This document shows, one piece after another, positions 23,685-35,628 of a DNA stretch of 64,000 bases. A program made the translations under genes and the position numbers. Each line of letters starts with the position of its first letter. Position 1 is the first letter of the stretch. Origin of the DNA: Hemerocallis citrina (Eukaryota > Streptophyta > Magnoliopsida > Asparagales > Asphodelaceae); NCBI GenBank assembly GCA_017893485.1, contig CM030360.1, positions 6,312,467 to 6,376,466 of the forward strand, given 5' to 3'. The notes below the pieces were generated by a model. That model did no database searches. It was given only the letters and a program-made list of their open reading frames with translations, and had not been told where the DNA came from.

Positions 23685-24249
23685 AAAGACTGAGTTTGAT
23701 CAGCGTTTGAGGAGTAGTTTACTGTTCTAATGGCGTACGGGATTTTATCGGTGTTCTTAAGGGAGTTTGGATCTTGTTCGGGGGTGTAACGGTGTTATTC
23801 TGGGCTTGTAAAATACCCAAAAATATCCTCAGAATTTTCTGGATTTTTGGTGATTTTTCCAGATTTTTCTGAATTTTTTCTCATTTTTTTGAATTTTTTA
23901 TTCATTTTTCGAATTAAATAATTAATTATCGAAAATATTAAATAATCATTCTAATTAAATAATTATATTTTTCAGAATTTTAAAATAATTTTTCTGAATT
24001 TATAATTATTTTTAGAATTTTTATTTAATTTTTTCCGATTTTTAAATATTTTTTCGGATTTTTTAAATAATTAAAACAAATAAATAAATAAATTGAATAT
24101 TACCTGGACACGTGGCGCGATCGTATGCGTTGATCATGATCAAGCTAGCGCGCATCGGGAGGAGGAAGAAGAGGCCGTTTTTTGGTGTAACAAGGTCGGT
24201 GTCACGAATGCTCGGCAAAAAGTGGCCGAAGTCCCTATGGACGACACGT

Positions 24250-26880
24250 GTCAAGTCAACGGTTGACTTTTTTTTTTTTTTTTCGCTGCTTCTTTCTTCT
24301 TATCTCCTTCTTCGCTGCTGCTTAATCTTCTTTCTCTGTTTCTTTCTTCTTCGTTCTGTTCTCTTCGTCTCTCTTCTTCTTCGTTCTCCTTCAACCTCAG
24401 CCCTACTTCCAACCCCCAGCTCCCACTCTGTCTCCACCTCCGAGGGCGTCGCTGGAGCTCGAGGAGGAGGAGTGGGGTTTGAAGCTCGACTGCGGAGGCG
24501 CTCGTCAAGTGGGAGCAAGGTCGGAGCTTGGAGTGCGAGGGGAGCTCGCGTAGGGGGGAGTTCGGTGAAGGTGGTATGGCGGAGCTCAGCTGCGATGGCG
24601 TTGGAATAGAGCTTGCAGGAATGGAGCTCGGATTTGAGGGGAGCTCGACAGCGGAGCGATGGGTTCGAAGCTTTGTGATGAGGTGGAGCTTGTCGACGCC
24701 ATGGCTAGGGGTTTGAGCTCGGGATAGGGAGCTCGGCGATGTGGTTTTGAAGTTCGACGATGCTTCGAGATCGGCACCGAAGCTTCGATGGCGTTCGGCA
24801 ACGAGCTTGGCCATGATGGCGAAGGCGGAGCTCGGGGAGATGACGAAGCTGATGGCGAGTGGAGACGAGCTCGGGAGATGAGCTCGGTGTCAAGTTTGGT
24901 GTCGACGAGGTCGGAGGTTGACGGAGGTGTTTGCGAGCTCGACGACGGAGTCAGAAGAAGGATGAGGCTCGTCGGAAGTGGTTCGGCGAGGTTGGGAGCT
25001 CGGAAGTGGAGGCGGCAAAGTCGGAGCTCGGGTGTTCGAAGAAGGTGGGTTCGGAGCTTGAAGACGACGGAGCTCGACGACGGAGTGAGCTCGTCGGAAG
25101 TGGAGGTGGTCGGCCATGGCGGAGCTTGGAGGCAGGCCTGGTGGAGCTCGGCACTTCGGAGCTCGTCGAAGCGGAGCGGAGCTCGGCTGAGTTGAGTTCG
25201 CGAGAAGGTGGGTTCGGTGCTTGAAGGTGACGAGTTTGGCGTTTTTGTTTTTGCTCGGGTTTTGGTGCCAAAATGGCTGAAGAAGTAGGGGAAGTGTGGG
25301 GTTGAAGGTTCGGGTCCTTATCGGATCCATACCCGACCCGTTTACCCTCCAATTTTTTTTTTTTTTTTTTTTGTGGGTCTGTGCTGGTGCCGAACTCAAC
25401 TGTGCCGAACTCAAGCCCGTAAAACGGTCGGTGTCAAGAACGCTCGGCAGCTGGTGCCGAACTCAACTGGTGCCAAACTCAAGCCCGTAAAATGGTCGGT
25501 GTCAAGAACGCTCGGCAGCTGGTGCCGAATGCTCGGAAAAGGTGGCCGAAGTCCACGTGGGCGACACGCGGCGAAGTCAACGGTATGCGTTGACCCTTTT
25601 TTTTTTTTTTTCGCGCCAGGTCTGTTTCTTCTTCTCCTTCGTTCGTCTTCTTCGTCTTCTCTTTCGTTTCTCTTCTTCGTCTTCTCTTTCGTTTCTCTTC
25701 TTCGTCCTTCGCCACCTCTCGAGAGCGTGCTCGAGCTCGGAGCTTCTGGACCTCGGCAGCGGAGCTGAACGGAGGGGACTCGACGTCGGAGCTCGCGGGG
25801 GAGGTCGACGGGGAAGCTCAGAGCTCGGACTTTTGGAGTCGAGGTCGGGAGCTCGCGGAGCTTGATGAGGCGATGACGGCTTCGACGAAGGAGAGGGAGT
25901 GATATGGGGTTCTTGGCGCGCTGAAGGAGAGAGGAGTCCGGAGCTGTGTTCGAGCTCGTCGGAGGTAGAGCTCGATGGAGGTGAGCTCGGCGTCTTGGTC
26001 GGCATTGGTCCGGCGAGGCCTGAGGTTGAAGATGAACTCGGAGATAACGAAGCTCGACGAGGGAGACGCCGAAGGCAGCCGGCAACGGAGGGGAGAGCTC
26101 GGTATTGGAGATGGAGCTCGATTGTGGGAGAGTTCGACGCAGAGTTTTGTGATGACGGAGCTCGACGACTGAATGAGCTCGTCGGAAGTGGAGCTCGACG
26201 TGTTGGAGCTCGGCGACGGCGATGATGGAGCTCGTGGTTCGGCCATGGCGGTTGGTGTGTTGCTCTTAGCGAACACCGTCGAGCTCGAAGGTGACGAGCT
26301 GTTTTGTGAAGCTCGGAACATGGCCATGGAGGTGGTCGAAGCTTGAGGCTTTGTTGATGAGGTCGACGAGTGGGTTCGGCGTCGGAGGCAGGCGATGACG
26401 GAGGGGGGAGCTCGAAGGTGACGAGCTGTCTTTGATGGAGACGGAGATGTTCAGTGTCGTGGGTTTCTCGGAGGTGAGCTCGGCGGCGGAGGCGTTCGGC
26501 CATGGTGATGGAGCTCACGAACGACTGCGTTCGACGACGACGTGGAGGGTGTGTTCGGCGGAGCCCAAGGTTGAAGGAGGTGGCTTCGTTAGAAGTTGGC
26601 GACTGCGCGAGCTCGGCGACTGCGTGAGCTCGGCGACTGCGTGAGCTCGTGGCATGGAGGTGGTGAGCTCGTCGGACATGGAGCTTCGGGGGGAGACGAC
26701 GTAGAGCTCGTCGAGGCAGTGTTGGGTTTTGGAGAAGAAGGAAGAGCTCTGTTTTTCTTTGTTCCTCGGTTTTTGTTTTGTTCCTTAGTTTTTGCTTTGT
26801 TTGGTTTTTGCTTTGTTTGCTTGGGATTTGCGCCAAGGTGGCTGAAGAGGAAGGGGAGGAGAGAGAACAGGTTTTGGGTT
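24250..26880. repeat. GAGCTCG-rich low-complexity region of the TR-GAG element
   Basis: GC-rich sequence built of short words around gagctcg, ggcgac and gaagg. It produces long open frames on both strands at once (Arg/Ser/Pro-rich one way, Gly/Ala/Glu-rich the other). None shows a recognisable domain, so I regard them as composition artefacts. Poly-T stretches at about 24267-24283 and 25599-25612, followed by cttcttc-rich sequence, each begin a similar duplicated block, and each is preceded by aagtcaacggt. Confidence 0.6.
25380..25545. repeat. 68-bp tandem repeat, outlying copies
   Basis: Two to three copies of the ctcaagcccgtaaaacggtc / aagaacgctcggcag repeat that forms the main array at 27165-27526. 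Confidence 0.8.
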
Positions 26881-27164
26881 CGGATCTTTAATGGGTCTGA
26901 ACCCGACCCTATAGCCCCCCTTTTCTTTTCTGTGTCATTTGTATATGAGCCGTCGATCGCATTTGAGCACGGATTCCGAGGTAGAGACTTCCCTTTTCAT
27001 TTTGAGCTCCGATGGCAAGTTGCTTCGGCGACGTTGCCGACCCTCTTCAAATATGTGTTAAGAAGGAGGCCGAAGCCCAGGGGGGTTCAGGGTCTCCTAC
27101 CGAGGTGTAGAGATACTTCGGTGTGACGACATATGTAGAGAGGAAGTTCGGCGAGTCTTTGCCG

Positions 27165-27526
27165 GGGTCGGTGTCAAGATCGCTCGGCAGCGGGTGCCGA
27201 ACTCAAGCCCGTAAAACGGTCGGTGGCAAGAACGCTCGGCAGCAGGTGCCGAAGTCAAATGGAGCTGAACTCAAGCCCGTAAAACGGTCGGTGGCAAGAA
27301 CGCTCGGCAGCGGGTGCCGAACTCAAATGGAGCCGAACTCAAGCCCGTAAAACGGTCGGTGGCAAGAACGCTCGGCAGGGGGTGCCGAACTCAACTGGTG
27401 CTGAACTCAAGCCCGTAAAACGGTCGGTGGCAGGAACGCTCGGCAGGGGTGCCGAGGTTTGAGACTTGTTGATTTTTTGGTGGTCTTGACTGCCGAACTC
27501 AAGCCTGTAATACGGTCGGTGGCAAG
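27165..27526. repeat. 68-bp tandem repeat array, left part
   Basis: The ctcaagccc word recurs at 27202, 27270, 27338 and 27406, a 68-bp period, with the aagaacgctcggcag segment between. The array is interrupted at the gcaag word by the solo LTR and continues at 31516-31765. Confidence 0.9.
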
Positions 27527-28786
27527 TGTAACACCCCGCAAAATTGAAACTACAATTTTGCCCCTGGGTGTTACGCACGTATATTTTATAATGTGTTTCA
27601 CTACATATTTTGGATTCGTACTATTTATACGTTTTCCGTATTGATTTTTCCTATCTTGAGTCAACAGAAATATATTATTTCGATCTTTGTATATTACGTG
27701 TTTCCTACGTGTTTTCAATACACGTATTAATTACATATTTTTCGCCGCTACGGATAATAATTTTGGGTTCCAATTATTTATTTTATGTTTACAAATCTTT
27801 TTATAAAACAGAAATCTATTTTCCCCCTATTTGATTAAAAAGCAAATTTTTCGATTTTCTGCACGTATGATGCACGTGCTTTCTACGTGTAGTGATTTCA
27901 TCAGGAAATATATATAAATTAGTAAATATAATTTTGGTTATATTGTTTTCGATTATATTTAATAATTTTTCATCAATAAAATTAATTTTTCGCATTTTTG
28001 ATATTTTACGTGAGATGCACGTGTTTCTACGCACGTAGTAATTACGTCATAGAATGTATAAATTAATAAATAATTTTTCTTATATTGTATTTAACATTTT
28101 TCCGTTGATAAAGTCAATTTTCGTATTCCGATATTTTACGTGCGACGCACATGTTTCGGTGCGCGCGTTTGATCGTATTCGTTTTTAAGATAAATTTTTG
28201 GAGTGTTTGTTTTTATTTTATTTATGCATAATATAATTTTGATTTTGGTAAACTATCATATATGTATGATACGGTTTTGGTATATTTGGTTAAGTGAAAT
28301 GGTGTAAATGGTTTAATAGGAATAATTGGTTAATGAATGGATATGGAATGATTTTGAGTAGGGGGCCCACGGGTTTCATGAACAACACATTGTGTGCTGT
28401 TGTATGTGGGCTATTATGTTTTGGGTTGGAAAGCCTAATGATAGGATTATATATGTGGTGATGATATAATAATGGATTAATTTATAAATTGAATGGTTTG
28501 ATTGGAATGGAGGCCCACTCATGAAGGAAGCAAACAACAAGCTTTGCTGTTGCTTTGACGTGGACACTAGTAGGGGAATTGACCGGATTTTGTAAAAGGA
28601 GAGGAGTTAAGGTTTTGAGTTATGGGAGAGGGATTTGATTAGTAGGAGTTAGTGTTTTAGAGAGTGGGGAGGTGAAGAGATGGAAGTTTTAGGAGTTGAG
28701 AAATGAAAAGATGGATACTTAAAAAGAGAATTAAAATGAGAAGTTATTAGGTGGGAGATTTTGCAATATAGTCCCTAGCATTGTCC

Positions 28787-28794
28787 TATAAATA
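28787..28794 (+). promoter_or_regulatory. TATA box of solo LTR A
   Basis: TATAAATA, about 208 bp upstream of the splice-donor-like site. The corresponding box is tataaata at 46959-46966 and 49673-49680 (minus strand) in the related LTRs B and C. Confidence 0.7.
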
Positions 28795-29559
28795 GCAACT
28801 CATTTCTCATTCTTTTTCACACCAAAAATAAAATAAACAAGAGAAAGAAAAGAGAAAGAAAAGAGTGTAAGAAAAAGAAAGAGAGTTATTGTGCTTGGAG
28901 GATCTCTTGCTTGGAGCATTTGCTAGGAGGAGAAGAGGACTAGGAGTTGCTAGGAGCAAGAAGGAGCCATTCATTTGTAGTTTTCAACCTTCAAACAAAA
29001 GGTGGGTGTTCTCTACTTTCTAATTATAGATAATGTGCATGCTAATAATAAAATAAATGTGTAGTGTAGAATTTGATTTTGAAAAAGAGTAGAACAAATC
29101 TATGCATAGGGTGTAATGAAAGATGCGATGTTTAGAAAATTAATCAACATTATGTTAGTTGATAGAAGAAAAGAATAATTGATTAGTTTGTCATAAACTA
29201 GTATACATGAATATAGAGATTTTTGATTATGTGATTAATTGTTGAGTTTTCCTTTTTTGATAAGCAACTATATTTTTGTAAAGTAAATTTGATGCTATTA
29301 AACTCTTTGATTGCAAAAGATGTAGTGTGCAGCTTTGATTGAATTGAATAAATGCAAATTCATATAATAATTTGAAAGTTAGTTTTATTTTTATGCATTA
29401 TAAAATTATGGGTTACTGTGAGAAAGTAAACTCAATATAGATGAACCAATTATAATTACATGAAAGATTAGATCAAGAGGAAAATCGAGTTTTGATGATA
29501 ATAAAATAATAGAAAGTTTGAACAAAAGATTAGTTTTGTTTCTCATGACAAGTAGTCAC

Positions 29560-29640
29560 AGTGGACTACTGGTTGGCGTAATAAACTTGGGTTTGGTTGA
29601 GAATAGTCACGGGTTCAAAACTCTCTGGTGACTTATATTT
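29560..29640 (+). promoter_or_regulatory. tRNA-like pol III module in solo LTR A
   Basis: A-box-like TGGACTACTGGTTGG (from about 29572), B-box-like GGTTCAAAACT at 29612-29622 and a following T-run (TTTTATTTTT near 29637). This is the most diverged of six such modules in this LTR subfamily. Confidence 0.45.
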
Positions 29641-30736
29641 TATTTTTGGGGTTTTAAAATGATTTGGTAAATAGTTTCGAAAGTGGGTCAATTTGGTAAA
29701 AACTTCCGTGGAACTAGATCTGTAATTTTGATAGTGAGTAGGCCAATTTGGTAAATAGTTTCGAGAGTGGGTCAGCTGGGTAAAAACTTTCAAAAGTGTT
29801 TCATTTTGGAAAAATTTTAGTATTCATAAAACATAAATGAAGAATTTATTCTTAAAGATTGTTTTTGATAAGTTTTAACGAGGATTTGAGATAGAAAGAA
29901 AGATGAATGACTACAAAATCATTAGTAAAGAGCAGGACTTTTAATTTACAAAATAATGATTTAGGGTGAAATGAAATCTCTTTATTTCTAGAAATGCAAT
30001 ATGGTTGAGTTATGTGACTTTTGAGATCATGAAAGATTTTTTTGTGAATGAGTAAATCATGTTTAGTGCTAAAGATGAGACATTGAATCGTGTTAAAATG
30101 AGACATCGTATGAATTTGAAATTGTGAATGAATTATTATTTATTATGAATAACTAGATCATGAATAGTGGCAAGACTATGAAATGATTACTTTGTGGATA
30201 AGTGTTAAGACAAGATTTGATTATTTTTGTGAAAGATGGAATTATTTAGGTTTAAGACATGATTATTAAAGGGTATGTGTACCCATGTTTTCTTGTACAT
30301 GAAAGTTTATGACATAGAGTTAGTAAGACCTCGATACCGGCATTATTGAAAGAAATATTTGAGATATGATTTGGAGATATGGCCATGGGGCTATCTCGCA
30401 GTTGTTGATTAAGTCCGGTAGGAGGTAAAACTAATTCTTTGAATGGAAATTATTCATGTCTTGAACTTAAGAAAATTTAGGCACATAAGTGAAGATGTAG
30501 TAAACTTAGGGAAACGTAAGTGGGGTGCTCTATATAGTTGTTGGTGGACTCCAAGACTATAGACCCAGTTGGTGGACTGAGGTTGCCCTGTGGGAGACGG
30601 ATTATTATATTTTAGTCCGCGACTATGAGGACGGGTCAGCGGTGGACTCCGGGATCTTGAGTAGTCGGACGGGTCAGCGGTGGACTCCGGGATCTTGAGT
30701 AGTCGGACGAATGGATTTTTGTGTTTACCGTCTCCA

Positions 30737-30843
<107 letters not shown>

Positions 30844-31515
30844 GCTAGAGGGTCACATACGGGACGGTTCGTACGATGTGGAATCTGTTATAACAGCTGG
30901 AGGTGGACTCCAAGGCTGGGATTCACATTCGTGGAATAGTCTGAACTTTGTTTTGCTTCCGGGTAGTTTTCATGGCGAGGGATCGAGCCCTGTATTGTGA
31001 AGAACGTAGGCGCTTGCCCTCGGACCTATATAGTATGGGATGCATAGAATCCGAACAAGTGTGCATTAGTGTCATCCTAGTGTAGAATGGTATGCATTAG
31101 GCATTAAGACATGACATACACTTATGTTTAGAATAATCACTTTTGACACTTTATATGTTCATTCAATCTTTTTGTGATTTGTTAAAGTATGAGACCGTTA
31201 TACTATTCCCGGCATAGAGAGAATAGCCGTGTATAACATTTCGTCAGTTGTAAGTAACTGACGAGCCCACAGATTAACATGCAGGTAAAGGACCATTCAT
31301 GAAGCTATAAAGTGGATATGCTGATGCTGTTTTATTTTAAAGATGTTGTAAATGTTTTATTGTAAATTTCATTCTTCCGCTGTGAAAAACCAAGTTGTAA
31401 TTGAACTCTGATGTACTATTGAAAAAGTTTTAAATTCCTTGTAAAATTGTACGAAGTGAAGTAAAGATCCTGTGAAATCTCGAATTTATCCTTATTTGAA
31501 ATTCGGGGTGTTACA

Positions 31516-31765
31516 GCAAGAACGCTCGGCGCGGGTGCCGAACTCATGCTCGTAATACGGTCGGTGTCAAGAATGCTCGGAAGCTGGTGCCGAGGTTTGA
31601 GACTTGTCGATTTTTTGGTGGTCTTGACTACCGAACTCAAGCCCGTAATACGGTCGGTGGCAAGAACGCTCGGCAGCGGGTGCCAAACTCAAATGTGCCG
31701 AACTTAAGCCCGTAAAACGGTCGGTGGCAAGAACGCTTGGCACGAGTGCCGAACTCCAATTTTTC
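31516..31765. repeat. 68-bp tandem repeat array, right part
   Basis: Continuation of the 27165-27526 array after the solo LTR, starting with the duplicated gcaag; three more units. Confidence 0.85.
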
Positions 31766-32059
31766 CTGCAGAGTTCTTCTTGATATTCCCGGTGCTACGG
31801 AGGTCGGCTCGGGGCGTACGACCCCTTGTTTCGAAGCTAATCCGAAGGTCTACAACTTCTCTTCAGGAGTGAGATGAAGATTCACCCTCCTTCATGGTCA
31901 AAATAGCCCCGCAACATCCTTGTCTTCATGAAGTTGAGGAGTGTTTTGGTCGTGGGGATTTTGGAAGAGGAGCTCCACTCCTAGGGGCGGAGAAGCTGTG
32001 CTGGGAAAACCCTTGTGCCCGGAAGACCCTTGTAAGAGCCGTGGGAAGACCCATCCTTT

Positions 32060-32395
32060 GGGGTGAGCGAAACGAAGAGTTTGGCTTTAGGAGAGAGCCA
32101 TTTGGAAGACAAGTTTGAGCGGCAACTCTAGGAGAGAGTTGTGAGCTCCGATCTTGTTGAGAAGAGGTCCGCTTCGGAGGCGAGCGGAGCAAAGAGCTCG
32201 GATCTGGAAGAGAGCTATTTGTGAGACAAGTGTGAGGGGGAGCTCTAGGAGAGAGTTGTGATCCAAACTCGTTGAGAAGATGTCCGTCTGGGAGGCGAGC
32301 GGAGTGAAGAGCTCGGATCTGGAAGAGAGCTGTTTGTGAAACGAGTGTGAGGAGCAACTCTAGGGGAGAGCTTTAGCTCCGAACTCGCTGCTTAC
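32060..32395. repeat. 114-bp tandem repeat (about 3 copies)
   Basis: The word cgagcgg recurs at 32181 and 32295 within repeated ctaggagagagttgtgagct...gatctggaagagagct units. Non-coding part of the TR-GAG element. Confidence 0.75.
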
Positions 32396-32408
32396 GTGAG
32401 AGAATCAA

Positions 32409-32868
32409 CGGTTGTGGGAGCAATTCCGAATGGCGAACCACTTCTAACCCGCTGTAGAGCAAGTTATTCGAAGCAAAATCGAACCAAGTGTTGGACTCCG
32501 GAACCATCGGTAGAGTTATTCAACGGCTGTGGGAGCAATTCCGAATGGCGAACCACTTCTAACCCGCTTAAGAGCAAGTTATTCGAAGCAGAATCGAACC
32601 AAGTGTTGGACTCCGGAACCATCGGTAGAGTTATTCAACGGCTGTGGGAGCAATTCCGAATGGCGAACCACTTCTAACCCGCTTAAGAGCAAGTTATTCG
32701 AAGCAGAATCGAACCAAGTGTTGGACTCCAGAACCATCGGTAGAGTTGTTCAACGGTTGTGGGAGCAATTCCGAATGGCGAACCACTTCTAACCCGCTTA
32801 AGAGCAAGTTATTCGAAGCAGAATCGAACCAAGTGTTGGTCTCCGGAACCATCGTTAGAGTTTAGTGA
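32409..32868. repeat. 115-bp tandem repeat, four copies
   Basis: Four nearly identical units beginning at gttgtgggagcaattccgaa (about 32410, 32525, 32640, 32755). The period is not a multiple of three, so the same peptide appears in successive frames; this argues against a coding role. Confidence 0.92.
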
Positions 32869-33176
32869 GTTGCGGGAGGAGCCATGTAGAAGAAGCTGGA
32901 CTCCGAAATCGCCATTTAACGAGTCGTGACTCGGAGAGATTGAGATGAAGCAAGAGCAACAATTTCCAATGAAAAAACGTAAAGTTTTATTGAAATAAAC
33001 TAAGTGGCTGCTTCAATAGGGCGAGCCATTATTACATGCTATTGGCCGGGTTACAAGCATCGGTCTTATTGAAAATCAAAATCCTACTTCTACGATAAGG
33101 TGAAGACCTCTTGGGAGGAGCTGGGAGGTTCTGAGTCTTGAAGCTCGCCGGGCCCTTCGGTTCGTTTGTTGGCTTC

Positions 33177-34727
33177 TCAGAGGGGAAGCTCGGCCCCCTC
33201 TTTTTGGATGAACTTGGTCAGGTGTCCCCGCTGTACGAGTTCTTCGATCTCCTCCTTGAGAGCCCGACAATCATCCGTGTCGTGGCCGTGGTCCCTGTAA
33301 AAGCGGCACCACTTATCTTTGTCCCTCTTCTTACCAGGGGTATTCATTCTAGGGGGAGCGCGGAGTAGTCCTTCCTTGTCCGCCTCCATAAGGACTTCTG
33401 ATATATTAGCAATGAGGGGGGTGAACTTCTCAAAACGTGGAGTCGAATGGCGCTGGCCATTACTGTCCTTCTGGGATTTTTGGGACCCCTCTTCGCTTGT
33501 GCTCTTCCGTTTGTTCCCGGAAGATGTCTCCTTAAGAGTAGGGGGGTTGAGAGCCTCTTCGGCCCGAATGTACTTTTCACACCTGAGAAGGAGGTCGGCA
33601 AAGTTCTGTGGAGGCTTCTTAGCAAGAGAGGAACGAAGGCTGGAATTGAAGACATTGGATTGGAAGGCGGCCGTTGCGACGGATTGGTCGAGGGAGGCCA
33701 TGGACCCGACCTCCGCAGTGAACCTCTTCACATAGTCTCTTAACTTCTCACCTTTCTCTTGCCTGAGCTGGAGGAGTGAGATGCTGGTCTTCTCCGTGTG
33801 CCTGCTACTCACGAAGTGGGTGATGAAGAGTGTTTCGAACTGCTCGAAGGAGAATATGGAAGACGGGGCGAGGCAGGAGTACCATTCCCGAGCCGAGCCC
33901 TTGAGAGTAGCAGGGAATGTCTTGCACAGCAGGGCATCGGAAGCTTGGTGGATGAGCATGAGAGTCTTGAAGCTCTCAATGTGGTCAACGGGGTCAGTCT
34001 CCCCAGTGTAAGTCTCAAATTGTGGAGGTTTGAAGCCGAACGGCACAGGTGCATCCACAATGGTTCGGGAGAAAGGGGGTCGAGTAGGACGTAGGGTCCT
34101 CCCCCTAAGCTCTTCTTCTCGACCTATCTGACCCAGGCGCCTCTCTACCTCATGAAGACGGCGATACATGGCATCGTCCCTCCGACGGTAATCAGCCGAG
34201 CCTCTAGACTCGTCTTCGTAGGAGGGAGAGCGAGGGCTGCGGCGATGGTAACTTCGGGAGCGACGAGGACTTGGGGTACGCCGGGAGTTGGTAGGAGCGG
34301 GACGAGGAGATGGGGACCGTCGGCGAGGGCTTCGGACTGGAGGAGGGGACGGGGCCTTCGGCTCATTAGGGTTTTGACGGAGGTTGAGTGCCTGTTGTAC
34401 CATTGCTTGGAACTGCTGGAACTCGGCACGGGTGATTGGTGCCTCATTGTTCCTGGGTTGTTGCCGATCTGCGGGGGAGTGCCTCCTTCTGTAATGCTCG
34501 GGGGACTCCCTCCTTCCCCTTCGGACAGGGGATCTTTTGTAGTCTCGACGGTGAGGGGATCGCTCACCCGGACGTTGTTGGCGGGAGGCTCCCTCTCGGG
34601 CCCGCTTCTCGTCCAGACGGTGGCGTAAGTCCTCCACCTTCTGCCGGTTTTGAGGATTATGAGAGGCCATGGAATCCGTAGAGGCTTTGTGTATGGAGAC
34701 GCGGTCTTGATGGAGAGGTTGCTTCAT
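33177..34727 (-). CDS. gag: gag of the TR-GAG element, intact, 516 aa
   Basis: Structural protein that would form virus-like particles. Residues 1-200 are basic and Arg/Ser/Pro-rich (repeated SPRR and RRSP words). Residues about 230-370 are a Ty3-type retrotransposon gag domain (FETYTGETDPVDHIESFKTL, then LKGSAREWYSCL, THFVSSRHTEKTSI, QEKGEKLRDYVKRF). A zinc-knuckle variant, CRFYRDHGHDTDDC, lies near the C-terminus, followed by LKEEIEELVQRGHL. This CxxxxxxHGHDTxxC form is known from Tat-like gypsy gag proteins. The frame is open throughout and ends a few residues after the knuckle, just where protease would begin in an autonomous element. The ATG at 34727 is the first in frame; an internal Met about 19 codons on is an alternative. 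LTR similarity of about 98 percent fits recent activity. Confidence 0.9.
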   Translation of the reverse strand: MKQPLHQDRVSIHKASTDSMASHNPQNRQKVEDLRHRLDEKRAREGASRQQRPGERSPHRRDYKRSPVRRGRRESPEHYRRRHSPADRQQPRNNEAPITRAEFQQFQAMVQQALNLRQNPNEPKAPSPPPVRSPRRRSPSPRPAPTNSRRTPSPRRSRSYHRRSPRSPSYEDESRGSADYRRRDDAMYRRLHEVERRLGQIGREEELRGRTLRPTRPPFSRTIVDAPVPFGFKPPQFETYTGETDPVDHIESFKTLMLIHQASDALLCKTFPATLKGSAREWYSCLAPSSIFSFEQFETLFITHFVSSRHTEKTSISLLQLRQEKGEKLRDYVKRFTAEVGSMASLDQSVATAAFQSNVFNSSLRSSLAKKPPQNFADLLLRCEKYIRAEEALNPPTLKETSSGNKRKSTSEEGSQKSQKDSNGQRHSTPRFEKFTPLIANISEVLMEADKEGLLRAPPRMNTPGKKRDKDKWCRFYRDHGHDTDDCRALKEEIEELVQRGHLTKFIQKEGAELPL

Positions 34728-34990
34728 GCGGGAGCCCCCCGCACCGGCATTCTGAGGACCGGTGGGACCCTTGGGGGGTTCCTGATTCTGAAGAGGAGGC
34801 TAATCTTGTTGAAGAGGGTCCTCCCCTTGAGGCGGGGGTTGTCCCTGCTGCGGAACGGGTTGGACGGGGACTACCTCTTGCTGATCGGCGGGGTTGGGCC
34901 CGCGGTTGGACCCTCTGGACCTGACTTTTCTCGGAGGCATGGCTGGAGAAGATCGGACCAACGGGAAGAGGGGCTGCTATTCATTTGGTT

Positions 34991-35009
34991 TTCCCACAGA
35001 CGGCGCCAA
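34991..35009 (-). promoter_or_regulatory. Primer-binding-like site of the TR-GAG element
   Basis: On the minus strand TTGGCGCCGTCTGTGGGAA begins three bases after the 5' LTR. It is a sequence widely seen at this position in plant Tat-like elements. TGGCGCCGT would pair with a tRNA 3' end such as tRNA-Asp; the remainder diverges from that tRNA. Confidence 0.7.
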
Positions 35010-35011
35010 TC

Positions 35012-35628
35012 TGTTACCGCTAAATCTGGTGTGGGGGTAAACAGATAGTATTTGTGGATTCGTGAAAAACCTGAATAGCAAACCTCTAACCTGTTCTGCC
35101 GGAGTTTGACCGTTGACTCCTGCCGTACACCTGCAAAAAGTGCGAGACACCGGGGTTGATCCCGGCGACGCACCCTCCGACGCTCAAGTCAGTAACCAGA
35201 AATGATTATGAAAGAGCGTAAATTGGAAAAGTATTGATTACCTCGCAATGGAGATGGATGGGGGGTATTTATAAGCGTCTTTGGGACTGGATTAGGAATG
35301 TAATCCCCGTGATTAGATAAGGAATATTCTCCTAATAATCAGATAAGGAATTGAATCCCTAACTCCCAGTGAAAAGATAGATGTAAATCAGGGCCGTTGA
35401 TTAAGATCTAATCAGGGACCTTGATTGCATCTTGCTGGATCGGGTGTGCAGCGGATTGGAACCCATACCCAGTTGACGTGGATCCGTTCATGGGTTATTG
35501 GGCTTTGAATAAAGACCCAGTTCCCATTTCAGACCCGTTTGTAGGTGAAATTACCGTTTTACCCCTGAGCTTTAAGATTCGTGTCCGATGTGAACGGTCC
35601 CGATTTAATCCTATTTTTAGCCATATCA
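35012..35628 (-). repeat. 5' LTR of the TR-GAG element
   Basis: 617 bp, the partner of 23052-23668, with about 10 substitutions between them by eye and no length difference. Confidence 0.92.

Noticed and set aside
25577..26836. 419-codon minus-strand open frame, and several 100-200 codon frames on both strands of 24.2-26.9 kb
   Set aside because: Low-complexity Arg/Ser/Pro content, simultaneous open frames on the other strand, no domain, and the position inside the non-coding part of a TR-GAG element.
32396..32865. Three overlapping frames with the same peptide
   Set aside because: They are the 115-bp tandem repeat read in successive frames; the period is not a codon multiple.
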